Assembly (NCBI GenBank): GCA_905182585.1
Contig: CAJJCC010000027.1
Span: 1 to 56,093, forward strand
Length of the DNA stretch: 56,093 bases
Direction of reading: 5' to 3'
Origin: an uncultured Flavobacteriales bacterium
GTDB taxonomy: Bacteria > Bacteroidota > Bacteroidia > Flavobacteriales_C > GCA-002722245
The position numbers and the translations under genes were made by a program. Below, piece after piece: positions 42,866-50,566 of the stretch. The notes below the pieces were generated by a model. It had not been told where the DNA came from. It did no database searches and saw only the letters and a program-made list of their open reading frames with translations. How positions within the stretch are numbered: position 1 is the stretch's first letter; the number at the start of each line of letters is the position of its first letter.

Positions 42866-43729
42866 TTAACCTAAATAAGCTCTTAACAATTTACTTCTTG
42901 AGTTATGCTTTAAGCGCTTAATTGCTTTTTCTTTAATCTGACGAACTCTTTCACGAGTTAAGTCAAATTTAGTACCGATTTCTTCCAAAGAAATTTCTCT
43001 GTTTCCATCAATACCGTAAAATAATTTTAAAACTTCTGCCTCTCTTTCAGTAAGCGTGGCAAGTGATCTTTTAATTTCTTTGTTTAATGATTCCTTTAAT
43101 AAACCGTTATCGGCATTTGGAGAATCACCATTAACCATTACATCCAATAAACCGTGGTCTTCACCTTCTGCAAACGGTGCATCAACTGATACGTGACGGC
43201 TATTCATGTTCATAACATTGGAAACTTCGTTTTCAGATAAATCTAAAAATTCAGATATTTCCTTAGCATTTGGTTCTCTCTCTAACTGTTGTTCCAATTG
43301 AGATGTCCCTTTGTTAATTTTGCTAATTGCTCCAATCTTATTTAATGGTAATCTTACCATTCTTGATTGCTCAGAAATAGCTTGGATAATAGATTGACGA
43401 ATCCACCATACAGCATAAGATATAAACTTAAATCCTCTTGTTTCGTCAAAACGTTTAGCAGCTTTAATTAATCCTAGGTTACCTTCGTTGATTAAATCAG
43501 GAAGTGTAAGTCCTTGGCCTTGATACTGTTTTGCAACGGAAACAACAAATCTTAAGTTGGCTTTTGTTAACTTTTCAAGAGCGTCTTGATCGCCTGCCTT
43601 GATTTTTTTTGCTAACTCTACCTCTTCTTCAGCCGTAATCAGACTTTCTTTCCCTATTTCTTGTAGATACTTATCTAAAGTAATACTATCTCTCTTTGTG
43701 ATTGACTGGGTAATTTTAAGCTGTCTCAT
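42866..43729 (-). CDS. rpoD: Primary RNA polymerase sigma factor (RpoD/SigA family)
   Basis: 287 residues. Region 1.2 begins L-D-K-Y-L-Q-E-I-G; region 2 has [29 protein letters not shown] (2.3-2.4); region 3 and region 4.2 L-E-E-I-G[17 protein letters not shown] follow. Region 1.1 and the non-conserved region are absent, as in known Bacteroidota primary sigma factors, which recognise TTG/TAnnTTTG promoters like those in this window. A near-match -7 element (TATCTTCG, complement of 43760-43767) lies about 30 nt upstream. Confidence 0.96.
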   Translation of the reverse strand: MRQLKITQSITKRDSITLDKYLQEIGKESLITAEEEVELAKKIKAGDQDALEKLTKANLRFVVSVAKQYQGQGLTLPDLINEGNLGLIKAAKRFDETRGFKFISYAVWWIRQSIIQAISEQSRMVRLPLNKIGAISKINKGTSQLEQQLEREPNAKEISEFLDLSENEVSNVMNMNSRHVSVDAPFAEGEDHGLLDVMVNGDSPNADNGLLKESLNKEIKRSLATLTEREAEVLKLFYGIDGNREISLEEIGTKFDLTRERVRQIKEKAIKRLKHNSRSKLLRAYLG

Positions 43730-43975
43730 AGACTTTGTTTCTCAATATTTATTGACGCACGAAGATACGCCATAATAATGGCCTTGTCCAGTTTTTACAC
43801 CTATTTTTTTAAAATTCAATAAAATGTTTTTTAACCAATTGATTGTGAGGGTTTTGGGTTTTTTTAGCTTGTAAGGTTTACGCAGTTATTTGTACGGGTT
43901 GTCGGAGCGTTAGTCTGATGTTGTAACAGATTTAGCTATGAATTTATTACTTTAGTATTGTTATTTGTCCAGTTT

Positions 43976-44341
43976 ATGTTTAAATACTTGTCTCTTATAA
44001 TAATTTCTGTTGCCATTTTGAGTTGTACAAACTTAGATGACCGCCATGTTTTCAATTACAAAATAACAGGAACAGCTGAGAAGGTGAGCAGCATGAAAGT
44101 CGTAATGGGACCAGGTATTGATTATGATTCAGAAGGCGAGATAAATTTGCCTGTTGATATTGAGCACGATGTTTATGGTGATAATTTGAATTATTTGCTC
44201 GAAATTTCACATTTAGATGTCAATGCAGATGTTAAGCTTGAAGTATTTATTGATGACGAGCTGATCGAAGAGAAAAGTCAGTTCACAACTATTGATGCAG
44301 TGAACACCATCTCAATTGAAGGTGTTTTTTCAAAGGATTAA
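43976..44341 (+). CDS. Small lipoprotein of unknown function
   Basis: 121 residues from the ATG at 43976; six upstream in-frame codons would spoil the signal peptide. Signal M-F-K-Y-L-S-L-I-I-I-S-V-A-I-L-S-C with lipobox Cys17, then a small beta-rich domain (F-N-Y-K-I-T-G-T-A ... V-K-L-E-V-F-I-D-D-E-L-I-E-E). This pattern is common in Bacteroidota outer-membrane lipoproteins, with no named family. Its stop overlaps the 3' end of the opposing glycosyltransferase gene by 4 nt. Confidence 0.75.
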   Translation: MFKYLSLIIISVAILSCTNLDDRHVFNYKITGTAEKVSSMKVVMGPGIDYDSEGEINLPVDIEHDVYGDNLNYLLEISHLDVNADVKLEVFIDDELIEEKSQFTTIDAVNTISIEGVFSKD

Positions 44342-45330
44342 TTCAATCGCTCTAAAAGTTTTTCAGTTTCTATTTGATGCCCACAATTAAAGTGTTTTTT
44401 AGGACATTCTTTATGGCCATGTAATCCGCACGGTCGACACGTTAAATTTAAATCGTTTTCGATAACAACGGAGTTCTCAGATAAAGGTCCAAATCCAAAA
44501 GAAGGAACCGTACTGCAAAATAATGCTGTAGTGTTCGCATTAACTGAGGATGCTAGATGCTGAGGAGCAGAATCGTTTACGTAACACATTTTAGCATTTC
44601 GCATCAACGCTGCACTTTGTAACAAGTTTAATTTTCCACAAAGATTTTCAATATCTGAATTTTTAGATTGGTTAATAATTTCGTTCGCTAATTCCTTGTC
44701 GGAAGGCGCTCCTATGATTAACGTTTTAAAGCCTTGGACTTCGGTTAAAAACTCAACCCATTTTTCTTTAGGATATTGTTTTGTAAACCAAACTGAAGCT
44801 GGGGCAATTACAATATATGAGTTTGCTTGGTACTTATCTGTTTTTTGATAATCTTGAATCGAAGGATGAAGTTTTAATCCACGGTGAAACTGAGGCGAAA
44901 ATTCTTTTATTAACGAATAGTTTCGATCAACTTCATGAAGACCTGTTCCTATTTCGTGTTTTATTTTTTTATGGAATAATGCAGAAAGTGGATTTTTATC
45001 AAACCCAATTTTGAGTTTGGCTTTTGAAAATGCGGTTAAAAGTCCTGCGTTAAAAAATCGTTGAATACCAATTACAATATCGTATTTCTCTTTTCGAATG
45101 TTTTTAAGAATTCTAATTAGATTTTTTATTTTCGCATCCTTCTTATTCCAAACAATAACTTGATTGATAAATGGGTGTTCACTAAACAAACTCTCATTAC
45201 CTTTTCTTACCAGAATATCAATTTTTGATTTTGGAAAATTTAGATTTAAGGTCTCTAATAATGATGTTGCTAAAATAACATCACCGATAAAGGCTGTTTG
45301 TATGACTAATATTTTGTTGTAGTTTACCAA
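44338..45330 (-). CDS. Glycosyltransferase family 9 (heptosyltransferase-like)
   Basis: 330 residues, TTG start at 45330 (no ATG near the conserved N-terminus). Two Rossmann halves of GT-B fold: I-L-V-I-Q-T-A-F-I-G-D-V-I-L-A-T (7-22) with the catalytic-site Asp, and the donor-binding part with I-V-I-A-P-A-S-V-W-F-T-K-Q-Y-P (about 173), I-I-G-A-P-S-D, L-C-G-K-L-N-L and N-D-S-A-P-Q-H-L-A (about 253). It probably adds a heptose or similar sugar to lipopolysaccharide. The last 45 residues hold Cys pairs (C-R-P-C-G, C-P-K-K-H-F-N-C) seen in some members. Confidence 0.92.
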   Translation of the reverse strand: MVNYNKILVIQTAFIGDVILATSLLETLNLNFPKSKIDILVRKGNESLFSEHPFINQVIVWNKKDAKIKNLIRILKNIRKEKYDIVIGIQRFFNAGLLTAFSKAKLKIGFDKNPLSALFHKKIKHEIGTGLHEVDRNYSLIKEFSPQFHRGLKLHPSIQDYQKTDKYQANSYIVIAPASVWFTKQYPKEKWVEFLTEVQGFKTLIIGAPSDKELANEIINQSKNSDIENLCGKLNLLQSAALMRNAKMCYVNDSAPQHLASSVNANTTALFCSTVPSFGFGPLSENSVVIENDLNLTCRPCGLHGHKECPKKHFNCGHQIETEKLLERLN

Positions 45331-45364
45331 TTGGTGTATTTTTATACAAATTTATTAATTTTTT

Positions 45365-45787
45365 ATGGGACGGATTATTGGACTGGATTATGGGACGAAA
45401 AGAGTAGGTATTGCTGAGACGGATGATCTTAAGATTATTGCAAGTCCTTTGATTACAGTTCATAGTAAAGACGTGATTCAGTTCATAAAAGACTATATTC
45501 TTAAGCATGATGTTGAATCGGTTGTAATCGGTCATCCAAAAAATCTGGATGCAACAGATACTGATGCGACTAAATTGGTTAATGATTTTGTAAAACATTT
45601 AAAAAAGAAAATTCCAGCTTTAAATATTATTTTGGAGGATGAACGCTTTACAAGTAAAATGGCCTCACAGGCAATGATAGCTGGTGGCGTAAAGAAAAGT
45701 AAGCGTCGTGAAAAAGGGAATTTAGATAAAGTAAGTGCCGCGTTAATATTACAATCTTACTTAACCCGACAGTCGAATGGGTTTTAG
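45365..45787 (+). CDS. ruvX: Putative pre-16S rRNA nuclease / Holliday junction resolvase-like YqgF
   Basis: 140 residues, RNase-H fold. G-L-D-Y-G-T-K-R-V-G (6-15) with the first catalytic Asp, V-I-G-H-P-K-N (about 56), E-D-E-R-F-T-S (about 85) with the acidic pair, and K-S-K-R-R-E-K-G-N-L-D-K-V-S-A-A near the end are the family marks. In E. coli the enzyme trims 16S rRNA. Divergent from the glycosyltransferase and 27 nt before def. Confidence 0.93.
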   Translation: MGRIIGLDYGTKRVGIAETDDLKIIASPLITVHSKDVIQFIKDYILKHDVESVVIGHPKNLDATDTDATKLVNDFVKHLKKKIPALNIILEDERFTSKMASQAMIAGGVKKSKRREKGNLDKVSAALILQSYLTRQSNGF

Positions 45788-45802
45788 CAAAACTTTTTGT
45801 TT

Positions 45803-45810
45803 TATTTTTG
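45803..45810 (+). promoter_or_regulatory. -7 element TATTTTTG 4 nt before the def start codon
   Basis: Exact TAnnTTTG, then aaga and the ATG at 45815, inside the 27-nt ruvX-def gap. No -33 TTG found. def may be transcribed separately from ruvX. Confidence 0.45.
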
Positions 45811-45814
45811 AAGA

Positions 45815-46369
45815 ATGATTTTACCAGTTGTAGCTTTTGGAGATCCGGTATTAAGAGAGATCGGAATAGATATATCTAAAGATTATGAGGGTTTACCTAA
45901 ACTAATTGAAAATATGTGGGAAACCATGTACGGAGCTGAAGGTGTTGGTTTAGCAGCACCTCAAATTGGAAAAGCGATACGTTTATTTATAATTGATGCT
46001 AGTCCGTTTGCTGAAGATGAACCAGGTTTGGAAGGGTTTAAAAAAGTGTTTATTAATGCTGAAATTCTTGAAGAAACTGGCGAAGAGTGGTCTTTTAAGG
46101 AAGGATGTTTAAGTATCCCAGGATTAAGAGATAACGTAAAAAGACAAGAAACAATAAAGATTAAATACTTTGATGAGCAGTTTAAGGAGCACATTGAAGA
46201 GTACAGTGGGTTTGCAGCGCGTGTCATTCAGCATGAATATGATCACATTGATGGTGTTTTATTCACCGACAAAATAAATCCCTTGAAAAAACAAATGATA
46301 AAGCGTAAATTAACAGATATTTCCAAAGGAATCGTAAAAGTTGGTTATCGAATGAGGTTTCCAAAATAA
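45815..46369 (+). CDS. def: Peptide deformylase
   Basis: 184 residues. It removes the N-formyl group from new proteins. All three motifs are intact: G-V-G-L-A-A-P-Q-I-G (43-52), E-G-C-L-S-I-P-G (metal Cys98) and Q-H-E-Y-D-H-I-D-G (metal His140 and His144, catalytic Glu141). Length fits the type 1 enzyme. Confidence 0.97.
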   Translation: MILPVVAFGDPVLREIGIDISKDYEGLPKLIENMWETMYGAEGVGLAAPQIGKAIRLFIIDASPFAEDEPGLEGFKKVFINAEILEETGEEWSFKEGCLSIPGLRDNVKRQETIKIKYFDEQFKEHIEEYSGFAARVIQHEYDHIDGVLFTDKINPLKKQMIKRKLTDISKGIVKVGYRMRFPK

Positions 46370-46380
46370 ATAAAAAGTTT

Positions 46381-46944
46381 ATGAAAAAGATTATTATACC
46401 ATTTGTAGCAGGAATAATTTTAATGTCATGTGGAGCTGGAGATAAAGCTTCAACTGGCCTTTTAGAACAAGATTTAATTGCGGGAATAGAAGGTGTTCGT
46501 GCTAAATTCAATAATATTTTTGAGAACCCTAAAGATTTTGATCAACTAGCATTAAAACCTTTAAACGATAGTTTGGTTTATTTTGTTGACGCTCTAATCT
46601 CAGAGTATCCTAACTCAGCTGAATTACCAGAAGTGTTGTGCAGAGCTGGTGTTGCATCATTAAATGTGAAAAATAGTTCAAAAGCTATTCAGTTTTTATC
46701 CTACGTTGCTGATTCATTCCCAAATCATAAAGTAGTTCCCAAAGCAATGTACTTTATTGGAAGAACGAAAGAAGTTGTTTTAGAAGATTTAGAAGGGGCT
46801 AAAGAAGCGTATAAAATATTATATCGATCTCACCCAAACACAGTTTGGGGAATGAATGCTAGAACAAGCGTTGAGTTAATTTTAAAGCCTACAATGTTAG
46901 AAATTCCAACTGTAATAGAAGCTATAGATACTATAGCTAAATAA
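46381..46944 (+). CDS. TPR-like lipoprotein
   Basis: 187 residues. Signal M-K-K-I-I-I-P-F-V-A-G-I-I-L-M-S-C with lipobox Cys17, followed by helical repeats of TPR type: Y-F-V-D-A-L-I-S-E-Y-P-N-S-A-E-L-P, A-I-Q-F-L-S-Y-V-A-D-S-F-P-N-H, A-K-E-A-Y-K-I-L-Y-R-S-H-P-N-T. These resemble the tol-pal/BamD style of outer-membrane scaffold. It starts 11 nt after def and ends at a terminator, so ruvX-def-lipoprotein are probably one cluster. Confidence 0.8.
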   Translation: MKKIIIPFVAGIILMSCGAGDKASTGLLEQDLIAGIEGVRAKFNNIFENPKDFDQLALKPLNDSLVYFVDALISEYPNSAELPEVLCRAGVASLNVKNSSKAIQFLSYVADSFPNHKVVPKAMYFIGRTKEVVLEDLEGAKEAYKILYRSHPNTVWGMNARTSVELILKPTMLEIPTVIEAIDTIAK

Positions 46945-46957
46945 TATAAACCAATTT

Positions 46958-46982
46958 AAAACCCGCTTTTTCGGGTTTTTTT
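46958..46982 (+). terminator. Intrinsic terminator
   Basis: AAAACCCG / CGGGTTTT (46958-46965, 46972-46979), 6-nt loop, T-run. Confidence 0.88.
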
Positions 46983-46990
46983 ATGTTCTA

Positions 46991-47974
46991 TTGGCATCTC
47001 TAAAATCCATATTAAATAGTTTATTACCGACTGACAACAAACAGTGGAAGGTTTTCCTTGCTTGTTTGACTATTTCTACAATTTTGTGGGGGTTGCTAAA
47101 GTTTTCGGAGGAAAGAGAAGATGAGCTACAGGTGTTGCTAAAGTTTGAAAACTTCCCAAAAAATCAAATGCTTATTGGTGACTTACCTGAATCTATGCCT
47201 GTGAAAATAAGGGCTCAAGGTTTTGATTTAATTTCAAGGAGTTTCAGTTTTAATCAGGCTCAGGTTGTGATCGATTTGAGTAAATCCGTTGTGCTTAAAA
47301 AAGGGGATAACAACCAATACGTTTGGCTGCCAAAATTAAATTCAAAATCAATTATTGCAGCAATTGGAGCCAATTTGAAGTCTTCAATATATCCAGTTGA
47401 CTCTGTAAATGTTTTGTTTTCAGAAAGAATCGAAAAAGAGTTAACAACAAGTTTTAAATACAAGTTAATAAACCCGGTTGATCATTACGTTTTAAATCAA
47501 CCTTTAGTTTCACCATATAATGTGAAGGTCAGAGGAGCAAAGTCTGTTTTAAATAAAATTGATACTATTTATACCGAACTCCGCGTTTTTGATCGTTTGG
47601 AGTCTGATTTGGACCAAGATTTTAAGCTTGAAAAACCATTTGGTGTTGATTCTTTATATGAGGATAGTCTCAGAGTCTTTGTTGGGGTTGAAACGATCGC
47701 TAAGTATCAATTTGAAATACCGATTCTAATTAAGAATGCACCAGACTCTCTTGAGGTTAAATTATTTCCAAATGAGGTAAAGGTTTCCTTTTCATGTGGA
47801 GCAAGTAAACTAACTCAAATAACGCCTGATAATTTCTCTGCAGAGGTTAATTTTTCTGAGGTGAAATCTTCTTTTAAACGACTTTCTATCGACTTATTTA
47901 AAATACCCCTAAATGTTTCGGAGGTAAGCGTAGAACCTGCGAGTGTTGAATATATTATTAAATCGAAAGATTAA
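46991..47974 (+). CDS. YbbR-like domain protein
   Basis: 327 residues, TTG start at 46991; no in-frame ATG near the N-terminus. One membrane helix (about 20-37, F-L-A-C-L-T-I-S-T-I-L-W-G-L-L-K-F) anchors a long extracytoplasmic part composed of repeated beta-domains with the YbbR pattern (P-V-K-I-R-A-Q-G, Y-N-V-K-V-R-G-A-K-S-V-L, V-K-V-S-F-S-C-G-A-S). YbbR/CdaR proteins regulate diadenylate cyclase in Firmicutes; here no cyclase gene is adjacent. It overlaps coaE by 1 nt, the usual pairing in this phylum. Confidence 0.8.
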   Translation: MASLKSILNSLLPTDNKQWKVFLACLTISTILWGLLKFSEEREDELQVLLKFENFPKNQMLIGDLPESMPVKIRAQGFDLISRSFSFNQAQVVIDLSKSVVLKKGDNNQYVWLPKLNSKSIIAAIGANLKSSIYPVDSVNVLFSERIEKELTTSFKYKLINPVDHYVLNQPLVSPYNVKVRGAKSVLNKIDTIYTELRVFDRLESDLDQDFKLEKPFGVDSLYEDSLRVFVGVETIAKYQFEIPILIKNAPDSLEVKLFPNEVKVSFSCGASKLTQITPDNFSAEVNFSEVKSSFKRLSIDLFKIPLNVSEVSVEPASVEYIIKSKD

Positions 47975-48552
47975 TGATTATTGTTGGCCTTACTGGGGGT
48001 ATTGGAAGTGGTAAATCTACTGTTTGTAAGATTTTTGAAGTATTGGGTATTCCTGTTTTCTATGCCGATGATGAATCAAAAAAAATCCTTTTCTTACCCA
48101 ATGTTTCTAAGGAAGTAATGTTAGCCTTTGGGAACAAGGTTGTTACTAATAGTAGACTCGATAAAAAGAAACTTGGAACAGTTGTATTTTCATCAGTGGA
48201 AAATTTGACGGTGTTGAATCAAATTTTACACCCTAAGGTTGCTCAACGCTTTAAGGAATGGTCTTCTGTTCAACGCTCAAAATATGTTATTAAGGAGGCC
48301 GCTATTCTATTTGAGTCAGGTTCATATAAGTCATGTGATTTCGTTATTAATGTTTCTTGTTCAGTTACCGAAAGAATTAAGCGAGTTTTGGAAAGAGATG
48401 ATAGAAGTAAAGAACAAATTAAAAATATTATTTCAAAACAATTATCAGAAGATGAACGCGTGAATTTGTCCTCTTTTATTATTCAAAATGAGAAGGATAA
48501 GTTAATTCCTCAAGTTTTAAGTATTGATTATCATATTCAGAATGTCACTTAG
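47974..48552 (+). CDS. coaE: Dephospho-CoA kinase
   Basis: 192 residues. It adds the 3'-phosphate in the last step of CoA synthesis. P-loop G-L-T-G-G-I-G-S-G-K-S-T (5-16), F-Y-A-D-D-E-S-K (about 29-36), L-H-P-K-V (about 87) and the lid R-V-L-E-R-D-D-R-S (about 131) are present. It is translationally coupled to the YbbR gene (TAATG). Confidence 0.95.
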   Translation: MIIVGLTGGIGSGKSTVCKIFEVLGIPVFYADDESKKILFLPNVSKEVMLAFGNKVVTNSRLDKKKLGTVVFSSVENLTVLNQILHPKVAQRFKEWSSVQRSKYVIKEAAILFESGSYKSCDFVINVSCSVTERIKRVLERDDRSKEQIKNIISKQLSEDERVNLSSFIIQNEKDKLIPQVLSIDYHIQNVT

Positions 48553-48669
48553 AACTCTGTAAAACAGTTATTTACCGAGTAGTTTTCAACACGATGTTAA
48601 TAACGTTTTGGTATATTAGTCGAATCTTAAAATGCTATGAGGTAATTTTACGGTAATAAGGTAGATGCA

Positions 48670-48810
48670 ATGCAAAAAAATATAGTAAAAATATTCGGAA
48701 TTTTTTTAGTGGTAACTGTATTGAGTACAGCAATCTCTTCATGTAAACCTGGTCATGAGGTATGTCCAGCTTATACAAATGTAAAGGCAGTGCCAGTTAA
48801 TAGTTACTAG
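48670..48810 (+). CDS. Tiny lipoprotein, 46 residues
   Basis: ATG at 48670; M-Q-K-N-I-V-K-I-F-G-I-F-L-V-V-T-V-L-S-T-A-I-S-S-C gives a full lipoprotein signal with lipobox Cys25 and leaves a 22-residue mature peptide beginning CKPGHEVCPAY and ending N-S-Y. A strong terminator follows 17 nt later, supporting a real transcript. The mature part has a second Cys seven residues after the lipidated one. No named family. Confidence 0.65.
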   Translation: MQKNIVKIFGIFLVVTVLSTAISSCKPGHEVCPAYTNVKAVPVNSY

Positions 48811-48826
48811 AACAAAATAAAGTAAC

Positions 48827-48856
48827 AAAAAAATCGTACGAGAGTACGATTTTTTT
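48827..48856 (+). terminator. Intrinsic terminator after the tiny lipoprotein gene
   Basis: 13-bp perfect stem built on ATCGTAC/GTACGAT with A-run and T-run (48827-48839, 48844-48856) and loop GAGA. Confidence 0.92.
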
Positions 48857-48915
48857 GTTTTTGAAAATCCGATTTTTATTTTTTAGTGAAAATTTTAATA
48901 AGTAAAAAGCCAGTT

Positions 48916-49191
48916 ATGGAAATTAAGAAAAACGAATATTTTGATGGTAACGTTCATAGTTTGGGTTTTGTTGAAAACGGAATTACTGAAATTACTGCTG
49001 GATTAATTAAAAAAGGAACATACGATTTTGGAAAAGCGGACCCTAGAGAGACGATGAAGTGCACTTCAGGGGAAATGGTCATCAATGGGGTTAGTTGTAC
49101 AGCTGAAAATGCAGCTGCTGTAATTGAAGTAGGTCAACAAATAGTTTTAGAAGTTAAAGCTGATTCTACTTATACTTGTACTTACGGATGA
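48916..49191 (+). CDS. ppnP: Pyrimidine/purine nucleoside phosphorylase (DUF1255)
   Basis: 91 residues from the ATG at 48916; a GTG 30 nt upstream would add ten residues absent from the family. Small cupin of the PpnP type: N-E-Y-F-D-G-N-V-H-S-L-G-F (4-16), A-G-L-I-K-K-G-T-Y-D-F-G (about 28-39), C-T-S-G-E-M-V-I-N-G (about 50) and a final Y-T-C-T-Y. PpnP of E. coli phosphorolyses several nucleosides; that function is inferred by family. Confidence 0.88.
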   Translation: MEIKKNEYFDGNVHSLGFVENGITEITAGLIKKGTYDFGKADPRETMKCTSGEMVINGVSCTAENAAAVIEVGQQIVLEVKADSTYTCTYG

Positions 49192-49204
49192 TTTGAAATT
49201 AAAA

Positions 49205-49268
49205 TTTAAGAATTGAAAAACAGAAAAGGTCAACGATGGTTGACCTTTTCTGTTTTTCAATTCTTAAA
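49205..49268 (+). terminator. Perfect 30-bp inverted repeat after ppnP
   Basis: Arms 49205-49234 and 49239-49268 are exact reverse complements with a 4-nt loop (GATG). The centre GGTCAAC/GTTGACC is flanked by A-run/T-run segments as in a terminator, but the arm continues about 15 bp further than needed. Confidence 0.85.
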
Positions 49269-49294
49269 AGTCCGTCCTTGAAAAAGTTTGGTAA

Positions 49295-49324
49295 TTGATT
49301 AATTTGAAGACTTAACTACATTTG
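49295..49324 (+). promoter_or_regulatory. Promoter of the TSUP gene, 4 nt before its start
   Basis: TTG at 49295-49297, 19-nt spacer, TACATTTG at 49317-49324, then catt and the GTG at 49329. Perfect consensus and spacing; predicts a leaderless transcript with a GTG start. Confidence 0.7.
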
Positions 49325-49328
49325 CATT

Positions 49329-50075
49329 GTGATAGAGATTACTGACATTCTACTTTGTATTGCAGCAGGCTTATTTGCTGGCGTTTTAAACACTATTGCT
49401 GGTAGTGGGAGTGTTGTTACATTGTCGTTATTGTCTTTCCTTGGATTACCTGCAAACATCGCTAACGGAACCAATAGAATTGGTTTACTATTTCAAAGCT
49501 CAGCGAGTTCGCTAAAGTTTTATATACAAGGGGATTTAAACTTACATAATAAGTGGTTTTTATTATTGTCAACTGTATTAGGAACTATCGGAGGAGTATA
49601 TATTGCCAGTGTCTTAGATGTCGCTAGTTTTGAAAAAATTATTGGAGCTATATTTTTAGTGTTATTTTTCGTTGTATTACTAAAGCCACAACGTTATTTA
49701 AAAAAGTCTAAAACTTTATCAAAACTACTTCCATTAATTTTTTTGTTTATAGGTTTTTATGCTGGTTTTATTCAGGCTGGTGCTGGAGTATTTATGTTGG
49801 CTGTAATGCACGCAGTTTGGGGAAAGAGTTTTACCGAATTAAATCCATTAAAAGTATTTATCATTTTATGCGTTAATGGTATCGCGTTATTGGGTTATTC
49901 TCTAGTGGGGCAAGTTGATTGGGGTTTTGGTTTAGCATTAGCAATTGGTCAAATTGGCGGAGGCTTAATTGGTGTTCGATTAAATAACTTAAAAAATAAT
50001 ATTGAGCCTATAGTGAGATTGTTACTTTTGGTGTTGATTTTAGCATCTGTAGCCAAATTTTGGAACCTTTATTAA
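49329..50075 (+). CDS. TSUP-family (TauE/SafE) membrane transporter
   Basis: 248 residues, GTG start. About eight hydrophobic helices. The two TauE/SafE half motifs are visible: G-V-L-N-T-I-A-G-S-G-S (about 19-29) with P-A-N-I-A-N-G-T-N (about 41), and G-F-Y-A-G-F-I-Q-A-G-A-G-V-F (about 142). Members export sulfite, sulfoacetate or other organosulfur/organic anions; the substrate here is unknown. The lipoprotein gene downstream begins 2 nt after its stop. Confidence 0.92.
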   Translation: MIEITDILLCIAAGLFAGVLNTIAGSGSVVTLSLLSFLGLPANIANGTNRIGLLFQSSASSLKFYIQGDLNLHNKWFLLLSTVLGTIGGVYIASVLDVASFEKIIGAIFLVLFFVVLLKPQRYLKKSKTLSKLLPLIFLFIGFYAGFIQAGAGVFMLAVMHAVWGKSFTELNPLKVFIILCVNGIALLGYSLVGQVDWGFGLALAIGQIGGGLIGVRLNNLKNNIEPIVRLLLLVLILASVAKFWNLY

Positions 50076-50077
50076 AT

Positions 50078-50494
50078 ATGAATAATTTTTTAAAAATAAT
50101 TGTGGTAATGTTATTCATTGTCAGCTGTACGAAAAAGAATTGTGTCACCACATCTGACTTAGCATTTGCAGATTTAAAAGAAGGAGAAAATGAACATTAT
50201 GAGTATATCCATGACTCATTAAGTTTGAATATGCCTAAATATATTACACCTAATAACGACGGGGTAAACGATGAGTTTGAGATTTCAACCAATATTGTTG
50301 ATTATGTAGCTGCCGATTTTCGTTTAACCAATGCTTGTGAAGAAGTATTACATAAAGAACATTTGGTCTTCCCTTTTACATTTCCTGACCCTAAGACTAT
50401 GGAAGACGGTCAGTATGAATTTACTTTTTCTATCGTATTAGAGGATAAAAAAACAATTACGGGAAGTAATCTAATTAGAATAATAAGAAAATAA
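50078..50494 (+). CDS. Lipoprotein with a CHU_C-like (gliding-motility C-terminal) domain
   Basis: 138 residues from the ATG at 50078; the upstream in-frame start overlaps the transporter gene and would spoil the signal. Signal M-N-N-F-L-K-I-I-V-V-M-L-F-I-V-S-C with lipobox Cys17. From about residue 53 the sequence Y-I-T-P-N-N-D-G-V-N-D-E-F-E-I opens a domain of about 85 residues that follows the outline of the type IX type-B signal (compare VPNAFTPDGDGLND in the giant protein), but lacks its F-N-R-W-G and W-D-G-T motifs. So a domain normally at the end of large secreted proteins forms the whole mature lipoprotein. Confidence 0.75.
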   Translation: MNNFLKIIVVMLFIVSCTKKNCVTTSDLAFADLKEGENEHYEYIHDSLSLNMPKYITPNNDGVNDEFEISTNIVDYVAADFRLTNACEEVLHKEHLVFPFTFPDPKTMEDGQYEFTFSIVLEDKKTITGSNLIRIIRK

Positions 50495-50566
50495 TTTTAT
50501 CCCTTCGTAGCTATACCAAAATGAGGTGTCTCTGTTTAGTATTTTGATATTTTAAAATAATAAAAT

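Noticed and set aside
45281-45598. Minus-strand ORF of 105 codons opposite ruvX
   Set aside because: It is antisense to the conserved RNase-H fold gene and crosses the divergent ruvX/glycosyltransferase promoter region.
22677-48630. Shared 15-mer ATATTAGTCGAATCT downstream of recN and of coaE
   Set aside because: One shared 15-mer is expected by chance in an AT-rich 56-kb sequence, and the flanks do not match.
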